A model generated the notes under the pieces. The model saw only the letters and a program-made list of their open reading frames with translations, was not told the origin of the DNA and did not search any database. Of a DNA stretch of 64,000 nt, positions 47,152 to 60,200 are shown piece after piece (position 1 is the first letter of the stretch; each line of letters starts with the position of its first letter). The translations under genes were made by a program, and so were the position numbers. Source of the DNA: Burhinus oedicnemus (lineage: Eukaryota; Chordata; Aves; Charadriiformes; Burhinidae); the NCBI GenBank assembly GCA_008921705.1, contig VFFE01007128.1:3311532-3375531 (forward strand), given 5' to 3'.

Positions 47152-49079
47152 GTGAGCTGTGAAGGCTTTCTGTGAAGGCTGTGAACGTCCTAGTGTGATT
47201 ATTGCCTTCAGTGAGCCAGCAGAGGAATGAGGAAACCTTGCCAGATGTTCCCCTTGCTTCTTTTCTTGCAGAGTGCTGGGAGGGGGTGAGGGGAAGGACA
47301 GCTTTCTGGCTGCTAAGATAATTGTCTGCTCGAAATTTGGTTTTGAAAGCTGTCTAAACATGTATACCTTTTACCTTTGAAAAAGATATTATTACAGAAG
47401 GTTTTACAAAATAACATTAGCCTATTTCATATGCATTGAATTGTACCGCTTCATGCAAAACTACAAAAAAACGTATTCAGAAGAGACCTCAAAGGTAATT
47501 AGCAGTGATAATCATTTGGCACCCTTTTTTTAGTCAGATGTTTTCAAGCCCTGTAAATAAGTAGGGTCTAACACTAATAAATTATTTATTTTTACATAAT
47601 ATTGAACTTGCCAACCATTTTTACTTATCAGTTTTTAAAGAAAACGTTTTAGAGCTAGAATCTTGTAAAATTTCAGCCTGGAGCAGACTTCACCAAAGTT
47701 AATGAGCTGTGAAAAATAAGATTTAGCTTGGGAAGACTGCTAAAACCTTTTTGCAGCTGTAGCCTGCACTAGCAGGCTATGATCATTTAAAATAGATACC
47801 TCAATTAATCCTTTCTTGGAAACTGAGAAAACAACCAATATAGTTTCATTAAAAAAGAAAAATATTTGGCAGTTTTTCTGCTGGGTTATAGTACCTTTGT
47901 GGCACCAAGAGGATGGGAATCACTACAAAGGTAAGGAAGGGACTTGCCTGCTGGGGAAATATTGCTTGTGGTCTGCGGAACCTTCCTGCTCCCTCCTTCC
48001 CTCTCCGCTGCCCTGGCGTGTGAGTGTGCCAGGGTGGGAGGATGGCAGATCTGGGCCCAGAGGGAGTTTAGAAGCTCCCTGTAATTCTTCCAAATCCTGG
48101 GACCTCTCTCCTTCCCATGTAAATGATGCCAGAGAGAGTGCGAGGGAGAGTCGAGTTCCTCCTCCTTCCCTCCCTAGTACTTTACCCCAGTGACCTGTTC
48201 AAAAAGTTGTTCTGAGGTTCATCTAAAAGCTACATCCAAAAAATGCCATTCAGAGTTGTGTTGTAACAGCCATGGAGGCTAAGGAAAGGCACTTAAAGAG
48301 ACAAATACGCTTCTTTGGATATGGATAATAGATAGTTTATTAAAAAGTAAAATGAGAAAGCAATCAATAGAGAAAGATCTTTTTCCCTCCCTAAGTCCCT
48401 CTAGCAAAGACAGAAAGTCTTTTTTTATCATGAAAAATAGGAAAAAGGGAAAGTCTGCTTCAGTTTTGCAGAAATGTTCCTTCTACAGAAAGGGATATTC
48501 TCTGTGGATCTTGTTGCAAACCAAAATGGCAGATATCTCATCTTTAAAATGGAATAAACCAGATCATCAATAGTTTAAAATGGTAAAGTGCCAAAATCTA
48601 GAACTGGCTGAAGGTAATTAATTACTGTACTGCTGGTTTTGGCAGAATATCTTGTTATAAATCAGAATACACTCAGCTCAGTCTGATCTCCAGGAAAGAA
48701 ATCCAAAAGGCTATTTTTCTTTTCTAGGTTTCTCATATACATATATATAAAGGCATATGTATCTGTGTACATAACATACACACACACATATATGTATGTG
48801 CTTTTAGAAATAGATAGATATAATGCAGAAAAACTGAGATCTGGGAGAAAATTATAGCTCTCAATTATAACATGCTTCAGACTAACCTTGGCTACTTGTA
48901 TAAATTGCATCCGAAATGGGGGCAGGCTCTGATGGAAGAAGAAAAAGGTAAAAAAAGGGGGAAAAGACCTGTCAAATAAAGTAACCAGAAAGACAAAAAA
49001 GACCCACAAGAAAAAAGCCTGATCAATACTTTCTTGCATTTTGAATGTGTCTGTGTGTTAGGAGAAGAGGGAACACTCA
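47152..49079. other. Non-coding tract
   Basis: Includes a GC-richer, pyrimidine-biased stretch at 47930-48180, which creates a 125-codon frame from a non-ATG start with no domain, and the AT/AC microsatellite-like DNA below. Confidence 0.45.
48733..48800 (+). repeat. Degenerate TA/CA alternating repeat
   Basis: A mixed alternating tract of TACATATATATA, GTATCTGTGTAC and ACACACACATATATGTATGTG type. Interrupted alternating purine-pyrimidine DNA of this kind is an eroded dinucleotide microsatellite. Confidence 0.8.
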
Positions 49080-49264
49080 TTCCAACGGCAGCGTGAGCAT
49101 AAGGGACCGCGCGTCGTGCTCCTTGCTGCCCGGCAAAGCCGGGGCACTGCTTACTGAGTATTTGCTTTCTGTGCACCACGTAATGTTGCACTGGCCCATG
49201 GCGACCCAGGGGGGAAGCTATGAAAACTCTGCTGACCTGAACTGATCGCTTCCCATCCTTGCAG

Positions 49265-49399
49265 TATCACCTCTCTAAAGCTGGGAGGAGCTGGGGAACA
49301 GATGCTGATCAAGCATGAGCTCCCTCCTAGGCTTTAGCCGGATCGTCACTGCTACGGGTAGGGGATCAGCTCCGGATTTACAAGGAATCAAACACGCCT
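49265..49399 (+). other. Candidate exon with start codon (135 nt)
   Basis: The acceptor CGCTTCCCATCCTTGCAG and the donor GCCT then GTAAGTAT are the best matched splice pair in the window. An ATG at 49315 with A at -3 opens a frame of 28 codons plus one base to the donor (MSSLLGFSRIVTATGRGSAP then DLQGIKHA). Stops upstream in that frame make this the first possible start. Upstream, 49080-49150 is CpG-dense (GGACCGCGCGTCGTGC), which would suit a small promoter or a longer 5' exon. No matching downstream exon was identified and the peptide is not recognised. It may be an alternative first coding exon of a gene that continues beyond this site, or a non-coding RNA exon. Confidence 0.28.
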
Positions 49400-51276
49400 G
49401 TAAGTATATTCTACCCATGTTGTTTGCATAGCTGACTAACATGTCCCAACGCTATGCTTTGAAAACAATCTTGAAAACACTCTTGTGTATGTTCTACGTG
49501 ATATTTGGTGTTGTCTTCTTTTTCTTTTTTCCTAGCCTGGAACGATAGTAATCTGTATTGGAAAAAAAATATGCAAAAATGCAATGGTAAATTTAGGAGT
49601 CCGCCTTTTGTTATCATGTTGACAACGTGTCTACATATTTATATGTTTTCTTTTAGAAGACCAAACTACATCTTTTCCTATTTCAAATTAAGGTAATCAC
49701 AGAAATGCAAAACAAAAGAAAGAACAAAGAAATCAAAAGCCCATTTACTTTTTTGGCAGGGTGAACTGGTACAGTAAAATCTGTCATAAAGTTTTACTCA
49801 ATTTTGTGCTCTATTCACAATTTTTTGACTTTCAGATTTCCCTTTTTTTCAAGACAGATGTCTGGGAAAAACAGAAAACAACAAACCATGCTGGACTCTC
49901 ATTCCAAATGTCATTTTCGCTCATGCTGCTTGGTAAGATCGTATGAGAAATGACATAGAAAGGTCACAGAACTGTCACTTCTATATTAAAATGAAATAGC
50001 CTCTCGTTTGCCATGCTTCTTCACAATTTTCAGAACTTAATGTCAGTAAATGAGTGGCATACAAATGGCATTTATAAATTCAGTCCATTTTGTTGTATCT
50101 AGAAAACAGATATGGAAGTTGGCACCTTCTGTGTGTTTTCTTGATAGCAGATATTTAGAAAAATATCCAACTACATGGAGAATTATTTATCAAACTAAAC
50201 ATGCTATCTATATGTAAACACGCCTCCCTGTTGCAGAGATGACTTTTATATCCCCATTTTGCTTCAGTCTTGGTGGCATATTGTAGCACTTGAAGTGCTG
50301 ATAAAAATGATTGGGTCCTGCTGACCACAGAATGGGAAATGTCAAATAGATCGAAATCCACAGATTAAAGTGAAAATAATTGCTAAAGTTGCTACTGTTG
50401 CTTGCACGTACTTGCTTGGCAACACAATGTCCATATTAAATAGCCAAATGTAATAGATAAATGTCACTCTAGTCCAAAAAGAATGCCCTACACCATAACT
50501 GGCTATAAACATTAGCACGCCATCTTAGTGGGCGAATGTTGTATGAGATTAGGCACCAAACTTCCCTCGTTACTTTTTAGAAATCATACTAGCTGCTGCC
50601 TGTCAGCACCTAAGTATCTCTGACCATCTGGTCTGTGTGAATACATATTTAAAGGTGTATGGTAACGTGCAGTGTGGGAATGAGTGCAGTTCTTTAATAC
50701 GTGGAAAAGGACAGCTCACACTCCAGACTGGAATAGCTTCCTGGGCTGAGGCACAACTGAAAAGCCCGCCCAAAAGCAAAGGCAAAGGGCTGAACAGTCA
50801 CTGGATCCAGCTGCTGGTGCTGCAGGGAAGATAGCTAATGAATTCAGCAAACTCCATCCCAAACCGAAGCAGACCAGCTGCCTCCTTCCTCCTGGCTTGC
50901 CAGGCAGCACCTACACTCGGCTCACGACCCCTTCCTTAACTCCTAGCTCCAGCACAGCTTCATATCAAAGCCTTATTTAAAATCTAGGTAGCGTACAGTT
51001 ACCACACATGTGTCTAACAGACAGGAGTGGATTGCTCTGGCATTCTCAGTGTTGCTTTTCAAGCCCTCTTCCTTCTAGGTCTTCAGTTTCTGCTTCCTTT
51101 CCCTTTTGTTTCACTGCCCCCCGGCCAGGGCAGTCATCACGTAACTTTCTCCTCCACCTATTTCCCCATCTCCTTCCATCCTTCAGTGTCACTGCCATAT
51201 TTTATGTTCGCAGCTGTGAGGTATCATCCCCCCCTTACACCCACATCTGAAAGAATTATTAAACTCCTTTTTATAG
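49400..51276. other. Non-coding tract
   Basis: An exon-like piece lies at 49836-49932: acceptor GACTTTCAG, donor GTAAGA, two open frames, T-rich start. A pyrimidine-rich region from 51050 creates long Leu/Phe/Ser-rich frames of low credibility. Confidence 0.4.
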
Positions 51277-51324
51277 TCCTGCGACGTTACGTGCCAGCTT
51301 TTTCAGCGCAGTGGGGGTGGAATA
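51277..51324 (+). other. Candidate microexon (48 nt, phase 0-0)
   Basis: Acceptor ACTCCTTTTTATAG, donor GGAATA then GTAAGT. The 48 nt are open in phase 0 (SCDVTCQLFQRSGGGI) and contain three CpGs within 30 bases, unlike the flanks. A second frame is open as well. Length divisible by three fits a cassette microexon, but the evidence is compositional only. Confidence 0.16.
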
Positions 51325-54300
51325 GTAAGTCCTTCTGTATGAGTGTATTGAGGGCCTGTTCGATTTGACTGCCAGCTCTGCTGTCACACTTTATAGCTAA
51401 TGCACTGTTGTATTAGCTAGCCTATCTTCACGTCCATAAACTGCATTCAAATTCCTACTACAGGTGTAACATACTCATACGCTGTAGAGTATGTTACTGC
51501 ATTACCTGAAATCTCCCATCTTCTGCTGTTCTTTTTCATTTGGCTCTCCAAGCTTTTTATTGGATTCTTAATTTCCTCTGCAAAGTCTGGCAACTTTCAC
51601 TTCCTCACTTCTTCTTCTCCCTAGATCTCCCTTTCTCTGCCTAAACCTCCAAGATTTAGATGCTGTTGCAAATAAATCTCTTTTTCCATTCCAGGTAGGT
51701 GTTCTGCTTGCTCTTTGCTGTCCTAGTGAATGAGGTTATTTGTCCAATAACCTCTCAGCTACTAATTTTCACATCTTACTGGGATACAGGTTTCAGGCAG
51801 CTTTTGCCTTTATTTTTAAAATAACCTAACCTCTCCATCCCACCTGACTTTACTGTTTCTCTTACATGCTAAAAGCTTGCCCTTTTCAAACTGAAGCTTA
51901 CTATTTGTTGATGACATTTACACAAAATTAATGTGAGCTCTCAATTTACATCACTTCTGCTGTCATCATTTTCAAACAAATTCCTTCACCAAAATTCATG
52001 GTTGAATGAACAGCACCCTTTGCTTTGTAAATGGTGAAGAAGTCTTTCACCTGTCACAGCCTGCAGTGACTGAACCATCTGGGCAATATCTGTTCTCCAG
52101 TCTGCATTTGGGAAGTTAAAGTATCTCATGATGATACAGATCCCAGCAGTATTTCTCTCTCTAGTAATGTTTGTCTTTTTAACTTTAGCTCTTTTCAGCC
52201 TGCTTGAGCAAAGGAGAGTCGTAACAGGTGAAGGATTTAGGACAGATGCACCCCTCAACACCAACAGAAATTGACCTACAGTAATTCTTCAAAGCACTTT
52301 AGCTCCAGATAAAGTCTTGTAACTCCAGTTTCCACCAGCTTCCCAAACTGTGCATGCCATCAGTCCTTGCCTCGGTCATGGTAGCTATTTGGCTGTGCCT
52401 ACAAAATCTGACTCATCCCACAGCAGAAATTCTAATTCCTGTTTTACTCTCCTGACATTTTTTTAATCTTTCTTTACTGAACAAACATTGCAGTTGTTCT
52501 TTTTTCCTTAAACCTAATTGTGTGATGTTACAGCTAGGTAGCTCACGGTCTCCGCTGCTGAACAATAATATTTTTTATACCAGCAAGAACCCTTGGTAAT
52601 ATTTCATGCAGCCGGTGCAGCTGTAGGCTGTTGCATTCTGAATATTTTCTGTCTAAGTCCTTGGAAAACCATTTTGTGTTTAAGATGTACAGAAGGGTTT
52701 TCTTGATTAAAGCAGATACAGTGACAGATTCTGCTAGATCAGGTCTCTATATTCTTTCTGTTACTGCTCAAGGAAAGCAGACAAATGAGAGATGGAGATG
52801 ATTCTTCTTATCGCTAATTCCAGAATTTCTTGAGAGAAGAGTCCACGTTCTTGAATGGAAAAGACTGGATTTTCAGTACTAGACTTTCCTCAATATTTGT
52901 GCTTGTGGGTGCAGGCAATTTTTTCACAAGAAGCAGAAAGAGAAATGGAAAGAACACTTTGCTGCTCCTCTGTCTGTAAAAGTCATTTTCCTGTTGCTTC
53001 TATTGGTTGGCTATTGAGTTGGAAAAGTAAATTCTGGAATTTGGCAACTTACATCCATTGAAATTAGCAGCAAAACTTCCAGTCAGCTTAGCACAGGCCA
53101 GACTTCCCCTCAAAAGCATGAAAGGGTCATCTTGCTTTATAGGGTGGTTCAGTCCCCCTTCTGCCCACTAAAGGAAGAAATTATGGCCCAGCAGGAGGGA
53201 ACTATGGCGTTCCCTATGTGCACTGCCTGTTCGTGGAGTCAGGGCACTGAAAACTCAAGTATACAGTAGATATATCTAAGGATAGTTAAAAACATATCAA
53301 CACAGGCATCAGTAAAAACAGTCACAGTCCAGACAATGGACTAGTCTATGCAAGAGGCAGATTTGCCAGGACCATCTCCAACCATTCTAAAGTTACTCTG
53401 GGGTGCAATAACTGAATTGTCTCTGTTTTATGACCTCTGGCTCAAAACCACCTTGGTACTTGAGGGCTGAAAGACAGAAAATATGATAAATGTGTGTCAT
53501 GGGAAAGACATAGAATTACAAGACAGTAAATCTAATGTCCATACCTTAAAAATCATTAGAAAGTACAAGCAAAATGGAAATAGAAAAACTAGAATATAGA
53601 TGAGAGTCTTTATTTGTTATTGTTCTTTGAAGGAGACAAAAAGTGTGAGAGAAAGGCGATCCATTTGATATAATCTATTTGGCTTTCCAAAAGGCTCTCA
53701 AAATCTCCCTCACCAAAAGGGAAGGATTAAAGAGCTGAAAACAGAGAGCAGAAGTAAAGATTGAAGCTTCCCTAAAGAAATGCCAAAAAAACCCTTTGAG
53801 ATGGGTGTCTGGTCATTGAAATGGCAGATAAAATTCAACAAAGTGAAATGATATAGATGAGGGAAAGAAAAATTATAATTTCACATGTAACATGATGGGC
53901 TCTAGATTACTGCAGAATGCGTCTTGCAAGTAATACATGATCTTTGAGAACATCAGCTCAGGGAGTAGAAAACTAAAGCCAAATGTTAGGAACTATTAAG
54001 AATAGGGGGAAAAAAAAAAAACTTTCTCTGACTGAGGTAGTTTCTGATTTCATGGTTGGTCTGTCCTAGGCATCTGCTTTTGGTCATTGCTAGAGACGGC
54101 ATACTAGGACCTTTGGTCTTACCCAGTATAGCAAGTTTTAATGCTTTTACTAACATGCCTCAGAGAATTAAGCAATTTCTGCAATAAAAAGTGTAAAACT
54201 CAGACTTCCATAAATAAGCCTAATTGCATCAAGCTTGTTTTCATTTCCTATGAGTATATATATATTTCTTCCAATCTATTTCATTTTTCTAATCCTAAAT

Positions 54301-56775
54301 TGCAATGTTGTTTTTATTCCATCTTATATCCTCTATCTTTAGCTCTCCTTAAATGTTCCTCATATGTTCCTCAAAACCACGACTCTGACTAGGAAGGCCA
54401 AGGAACATTAAATCAACTGGACTGAACTGGTCTGAACATAATTTGGCTGGCAACTTGCCTTAAATATTATTTTGCTCCCTGTGTATCCTTTTGATTTTAC
54501 AACAGAAGTTTCCCTGAAGCGGCACTTACATTACAATGTTTTCTCTGAAACAGGTTAATTGCTATTCTTTTTAATTATTCTCTACCCAGCTTCAGAAGAG
54601 CTGTCAAAATATACCTTTATGGTAATATATTGCACTACAAGATTGAAATGAGGACTGGACCATTAAAATAGAAAATAAAATATAAAATTTACTTCTAGGT
54701 AAGTTAGTTATTCCCATCAGCTACCTGGGAAGAAATTTGCACAGCATAATACATTGCATACATCTTTTGCAAATATGCTAGGAACAGCTTATTGAGAGTG
54801 ACAAATAATTAAAATAAAGTTTGATAGGGGAAAGATGCAAGCATATAGAGACTCATAAAAATAATAAATTTTTTATTAGGTGCAATTCATACAGAAAATT
54901 GGGCTCCTTCAAGTAGTATCCTCCTTCTGATGTTCCTACACCAAGCTCAAAATTAAACAAATTGAAAAAATGATATAAAATTAGGTCCCAGCCTAGAAAA
55001 CTTCTTCATCACTTTACTGTAGGTTGCCAAAGAACATTATCTGTATAATAAATCAGGGTCTACCTTGGTTCTTGCTAAGTTATTCTCTATCTTCCCTTGG
55101 CCTTTGAGATGTATTTTTCTTTTGGCTTATGCTGTTCTCAGTGAGGCACAACTTTTCTGTTACTCATCTGTTTCCCTCTGCACTTGAACAAACTAGCTTT
55201 ACTGTGTCAAAACCCACATGCCTCAGGAGTCTTTGAGTGCATAGTTTCTTCTGAGATGGGCGCAGACATTGGCAGGGTGAAGCTTCATTACTATTTCAGG
55301 CTGATCTAGATCTGTCGTGTTATCAATGGCGTTGTCTGCCCCTTGTTCCCACTCAGTCTTTTATTACCGAGCCCTCCTTTGTGCCATGCCAGTGCTGATC
55401 TGGTCACAGAGATGACTTGGTTACAAATAAAATCTATTTTTAAAATTCTATTATTTTTAATGGGGTTGTCTCTCCAGGCAGGTGGAGGAAGGCAGCTGGT
55501 GGCCTGCGGGAGGTGTGACAAGGTCTGTTTCAGGCTTCTTGAAAAGAGCAACCAGAGTCGGAACAGCTTTACTTGCCTTCAGGGCAGTCCCTCTTCTGTC
55601 CTCTTTGAGTCTTTCCCTTGCTGTCCCACTGGATACCTACCATCTTTTAAGCATCAGAGAATTTCATAGATTTTAAGGACAGAAGAGAGAATTTTACATT
55701 TTGCTTACTCCAGACCTTTAGTTTTCATACACATACCCTATTGTCATCCCCAAAGTATTTGAGTTTATATTCTTAGATACGGTTTATGAGGTATACACAG
55801 CACTTACAGATTCGGTTTCTTCAGTCGAAGATGTAGCAATATCAGACTGCAAGTGTGTGTGCATCTGCTCAGCCTTGCATCTGTGACTGTGTCCCTTGGG
55901 TCTGCCGTGGTGCAGGGAAGCCAGGGGAATGTCACCCAGTTGCTATATCCTTCATCATGGCTATGCAGACTTACACACTCATCTGCAATGCTCTCCAGTT
56001 GTTGGAAAATGCACAAGTCGGAAAAAGAACAGAGGTAAAATCAAGCTGCAGATCTTTCAACAGCCTCAAATCTCGAAGCAGCCCTTTCTGCTGGGGTTTA
56101 GACAAGTTCAATAACAAGGAACACAAAGTTAAATTACAGAGGTCGGTAAACTAATCAGATGTTAATCTCTAAGGTCATGTCTGAAGTGTGGTTAAAGATA
56201 TTTTAGTGACTTGTTCTTACAAAGTCAGCTATGCAAATACTGGGTATGTATCCCACTTACAATAATCTTAGAACCTAACTGACCGTCTGAGCATCATTAT
56301 TCTGCAACAGCCTGAGGCTGTTACTTCACCCCATACTAAATGAACATGGAAATAACCATGGACTAGTCATGGAAAGTAGAAATATTTTTTGTTGAATTGT
56401 TTTGGGAAAAGAAAGTCATACTGAAAACTTCTACTTTTGAAATTATTCACTTTGTTAGCATGTGTGCAACTTCAGACCGACAGATACTAGCTGACATACA
56501 GGCACTAGTTAATAGTATGTGGGACATGGACAGAAAAGAAAAGATATTAAGGTATGCTCCCTTCCCATGGGACTTTATTCGATTGCATAGCTTAGATGTT
56601 CAAGTATCTTATTCTTAGAAAAAAATGCAATAGGGCAATATATTTAGTGTTTTACAGACACGGAGAAAGACATGAAGATTAGTGAAAATAACACAAATCA
56701 GTGAAAATAATCATTTTAACTGATCCTGTTTTGTGTTTTACATGTCGTAGTCTATATAGTGATGCTGCTCCAGGT
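51325..56775. other. Non-coding tract
   Basis: The minus-strand frame 51986-52264 contains FNFPNADW, similar to the FNxPDxxW part of CR1-type endonuclease, listed separately as a weak repeat. Around 55815-56034 an acceptor (CGGTTTCTTCAG) and a GTAAAA donor border a stretch open in several frames. No domain is recognised. Confidence 0.4.
52060..52190 (-). repeat. Possible LINE endonuclease fragment
   Basis: On the minus strand a short translated run, IIMRYFNFPNADW, resembles the 'GDFNFPDxDW' catalytic region of CR1-clade endonucleases. Only about a dozen residues fit, the catalytic GD is replaced, and the following residues do not match. A chance match is likely. Confidence 0.15.
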
Positions 56776-57210
56776 TCACATTATGGGGAGAACAAGATCA
56801 GAATGACTTTGGTTGTTGAAGAGTGGGGGTAGATGTTCTTGCACAGCTGAAAAAGGCTGCATGCCTTCCTGAAAATCTGATGTGCTCTTGCCCTCCATCT
56901 TTTCCAACGTTTTGGTGGAAAAAGTTGTTAAACAGACAGAAATTCTTCCACGGCTTAATTTCACAACACACCTGGTTCCTGAATACAATGGGATATTAAC
57001 TGAACTTCCAGTGAAAATGTTGCAGGAGGGGGAGGGATTGGAGCTGGATGTCAGTCTTAGAAGTGATGCAGCTTCAGGTCTGTACTTATCAAAAAGAGTT
57101 TGTCCATTAGCTAAGGCTCTGCTAAAAAGTTCTTGATAAAGCATGTTTTCCCTTTGTTTTCTGTCAAGTATTAGCTGTAGCAGACACCTGAATATGGCAT
57201 AGCCTTTCAA
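56776..57210 (-). other. Longest open frame (144 codons), unidentified
   Basis: It runs 144 codons to a stop at 56776. The product is mixed, with no signal peptide, membrane segment or domain I can identify. The opposite strand is also open (56882-57136). There is no splice context that would make it an exon. In AT-rich DNA of this size one frame of this length can arise by chance. Confidence 0.12.
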
Positions 57211-60200
57211 CAGGAAAGTATGTGTCTGCTTAAATATTGAAGTTCCATGAAATAAAATTGGAATTAATTTTAGATGTTTTAAATAGGTGGAAAATAAGTA
57301 GTTGTCTATGATCTCTTGCTCTTCATAGGAGAAGTAAAATTATTCTTCTCTTTTTTAAGGCAAATTTGAGTGGTAGTTTTTTTTTAATGTTCTTCCATTT
57401 GCAACATTTTTTGATTTATAACTAACGTGACTGAGTTTAATTGAAGGCAAAAGGACAGAGGAGAGATGATTTATTTTAATGGTCTGCACAATGATAAAAT
57501 ATCAGCAGAAAAAACATGAAAACCAGTGAGAAAGTATTTGTTGATGGGAAGAAATAGTTCCAATGAGAAAAGGAAACCCTGTCTTTGGAAAGAGTAAGGG
57601 ATACATGAGAGAATAGAGAAGGAAGAATAAGCAAGTGAAAGATATCTTTTAAACATTTACCCAAGGGTGTGCAGAACTGAAGTAATTTGGCTAAACTCAA
57701 CATACTTTCTGACTCATATCTGGTGCAAAATCACACAACCAGTAGACCTCCAAAAAGTACCAGTGGACATCAGTCTTGATACCTAAATTATGAGTTGTCC
57801 ATGGCTCAGTTCTCCTTAAGCAAGACCAAAACCCCTGTAAGGATGGGTCATCTTTCTGACACCAAGCCAGACTAGCTGCCACACCAGGACCACCACCTGC
57901 CCTATGCAGGGATTGAATCACAAGTAACTCATGCCTTTGATGAATATAAAGCATTTAGCATTATAATCAGATAATTTTTAGTCAGCCCACTTGGAGGATA
58001 TTTTTGACAGAAATGCACGTAGTACTTACTATTCATTGTTCAAAATAAACATCTACTGTTAAACTATTAATGTTTTTATTGAAATGAATATTTTAGTGAA
58101 ATAAAAATTTATAGCCTTCTTGCTGCAATTTAATTTATTTTTAGGTGAAAATCTATATGTTGGAGCAGAGCAGCCAATAGTTTCATCTATGTACAGTTTT
58201 TATGCAAGAAAATTATTTCGTAAGAGTACAAGTTTTAGAAATTTCCCTGAAAGTAAGCTAGTGAAGTATTGCCAGAAGAGCATTTCTTAGTTGTATACTT
58301 GTGCCAAAACCAGTGAAACCTATTTCAAATTAGACATAGAAAGCATTTGTTTTACTACTTGTTCGGATATCTCAGAATCAAATTCAAGGCTACTCTTTGG
58401 ATTCCCTTTCTTTCTCTCTTCACTCATAATCAAAACCATCCGTCACATAAGTTAAATAAGTCTCAGTATTGCCAAGGAAACCACAGCCCTGTGTTGTATG
58501 TCCCACTTACAATTTCTGGATACCCATGAACATCTTTTGCTGGGTGAGGTGAATGGATGGAGCTACTGTGTCTGCATGTTGTCTGGGTCTCTATTTCTAG
58601 TGCACGGCTTCCAGTGCCTTCTGCTATGAGGCAATGTGATGGTTTTGCACAAATAATCACCGTCATTACCAAAAAAGCTCTGATGTGTCTGAAACTAGTC
58701 ACAGGTATCTAACAGGAAAGTACAACTCTGGCTTAGGCCGATCTTTTGGTAAGACAAAGTGAAATCAAACAACTGCTCAACATATCTTTTTCAATGTGTA
58801 GCTTGTATTTTCCAAACCTATCCAGCTAAATAAAAAGATAGGGGCCAGCACCTCCTATGTGACTGAATTTGAAAACAGTATTTCCCTGAAAAAGTAAAAA
58901 TGCTGTTTATTTACATGATTACTGTTCTGATGTGTTTGTTAAATGTAGTTTAATACATGCAAGCTTTTGTAATATTTTCTCTTTAAGAAGATTTTAGATT
59001 TTTTTTTGTTCCGATACATGTCTCTCAGTACTCAGTGTTACCAGACTAGTAAGGTTCTGTAAGAGAGCTCAAACCCACTCAGCGAGAAAAGCTTTAGGTT
59101 TGAGAAGGAGCAGTGAGTGCTTGCAAATGCTCTTGTCTTGATCTGCACCGTTCTTTATGAGGATTGTACCTGAGCTAACACAGGTAAGTGAGCTTGCCTA
59201 CCCCGGGCTGTCTGTTCCCAATTAGTAGGTTTAACTCGACAGTATTACTTTTCAACTTTATCTTACTCTGAATCTCAAGCCGAGGAGAACAATCTTTTTT
59301 AACAAAATAATACATTTATGGAACAGGGTTTAACATTGAGACAGAAGATTGTTTGATGGCAGAGTGAATCTGTTACACTTCTCTGCTTTCCACCTTCTTT
59401 CCTTAGCACAGTAGGGTTTATTCCAGAATAGAAAAGGTACTACTTTTGTGGATTTTTTGCCAACGTTTTGTGGTTCTAAAAGTCTGTTATTTGGGGGCCT
59501 TTTCCATGGAATTTAGCCATTCCAATGACACTTTGTAATTTGCTTTGTTCAGGAAAGATTTTCAGTTGTGCAAGTAGCATACAGGCAAAGAATACAGAAG
59601 ACCAAAATAAATGCTTTTCCAAACAGCGAGATATTTATATAGAAGGCTTACCGAGAAGTGATGTAATTGTGGGAGGAATCCAAATATCCTGTAGGGCTCT
59701 ATTGGCCACATATGGCTTTAGCGAATAATGCTTCATGTTTTTCAGAATACCTATTCCAAAAACAAAAACACAACAAAACCCACATGAAAACAAGAAACCT
59801 TTGTCCTGTAATTTTCCAGACCTCTAAAATGTCACAGCTAAAATAAAATCTGAAGTAGAAAACAGTCTGAACCTTCAGAAAAAAAGTATTGTTTCAGTGC
59901 TTTTGTTGTCATATTTCAATGTTACTACAAAATTTTCACTGTGGGTGAATGCTTATTTATTTGTATAATGGTACTGCCCGAGTGGCACAGGCAGAATAAG
60001 GGATAGGCATTGCACGTGCACTAAGCATTGTGTGCACAGACAATAAACAATAAGCCCAGCAAAAGAAATGGCAACATAACTATCATTAAAAACCAACTAA
60101 ATGCATATACTTAACTTACTAGTATTAAGCAATATCGAAAATTAAATCTTTACACAGGCAACAACTGTTTTGGTTCTGTTCCATCTCTATTAGCAGTAAT

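Noticed and set aside
47816..48193. 125-codon plus-strand frame as a gene
   Set aside because: It starts at a non-ATG codon and crosses from AT-rich to GC-rich DNA with no domain. The openness follows from base composition.
51027..51368. 113-codon plus-strand frame as a membrane protein
   Set aside because: Its hydrophobic, Ser/Pro/Phe-rich product comes from a C/T-rich tract. The alternative frame is equally open.
56776..57210. 144-codon minus-strand frame as a gene
   Set aside because: No domain, no splice context, and the opposite strand is also open. The length is within chance for 64 kb of AT-rich DNA.
59036..59180. Segment with a GTAAGT donor as a coding exon
   Set aside because: All frames contain stops, and the acceptor is ordinary.
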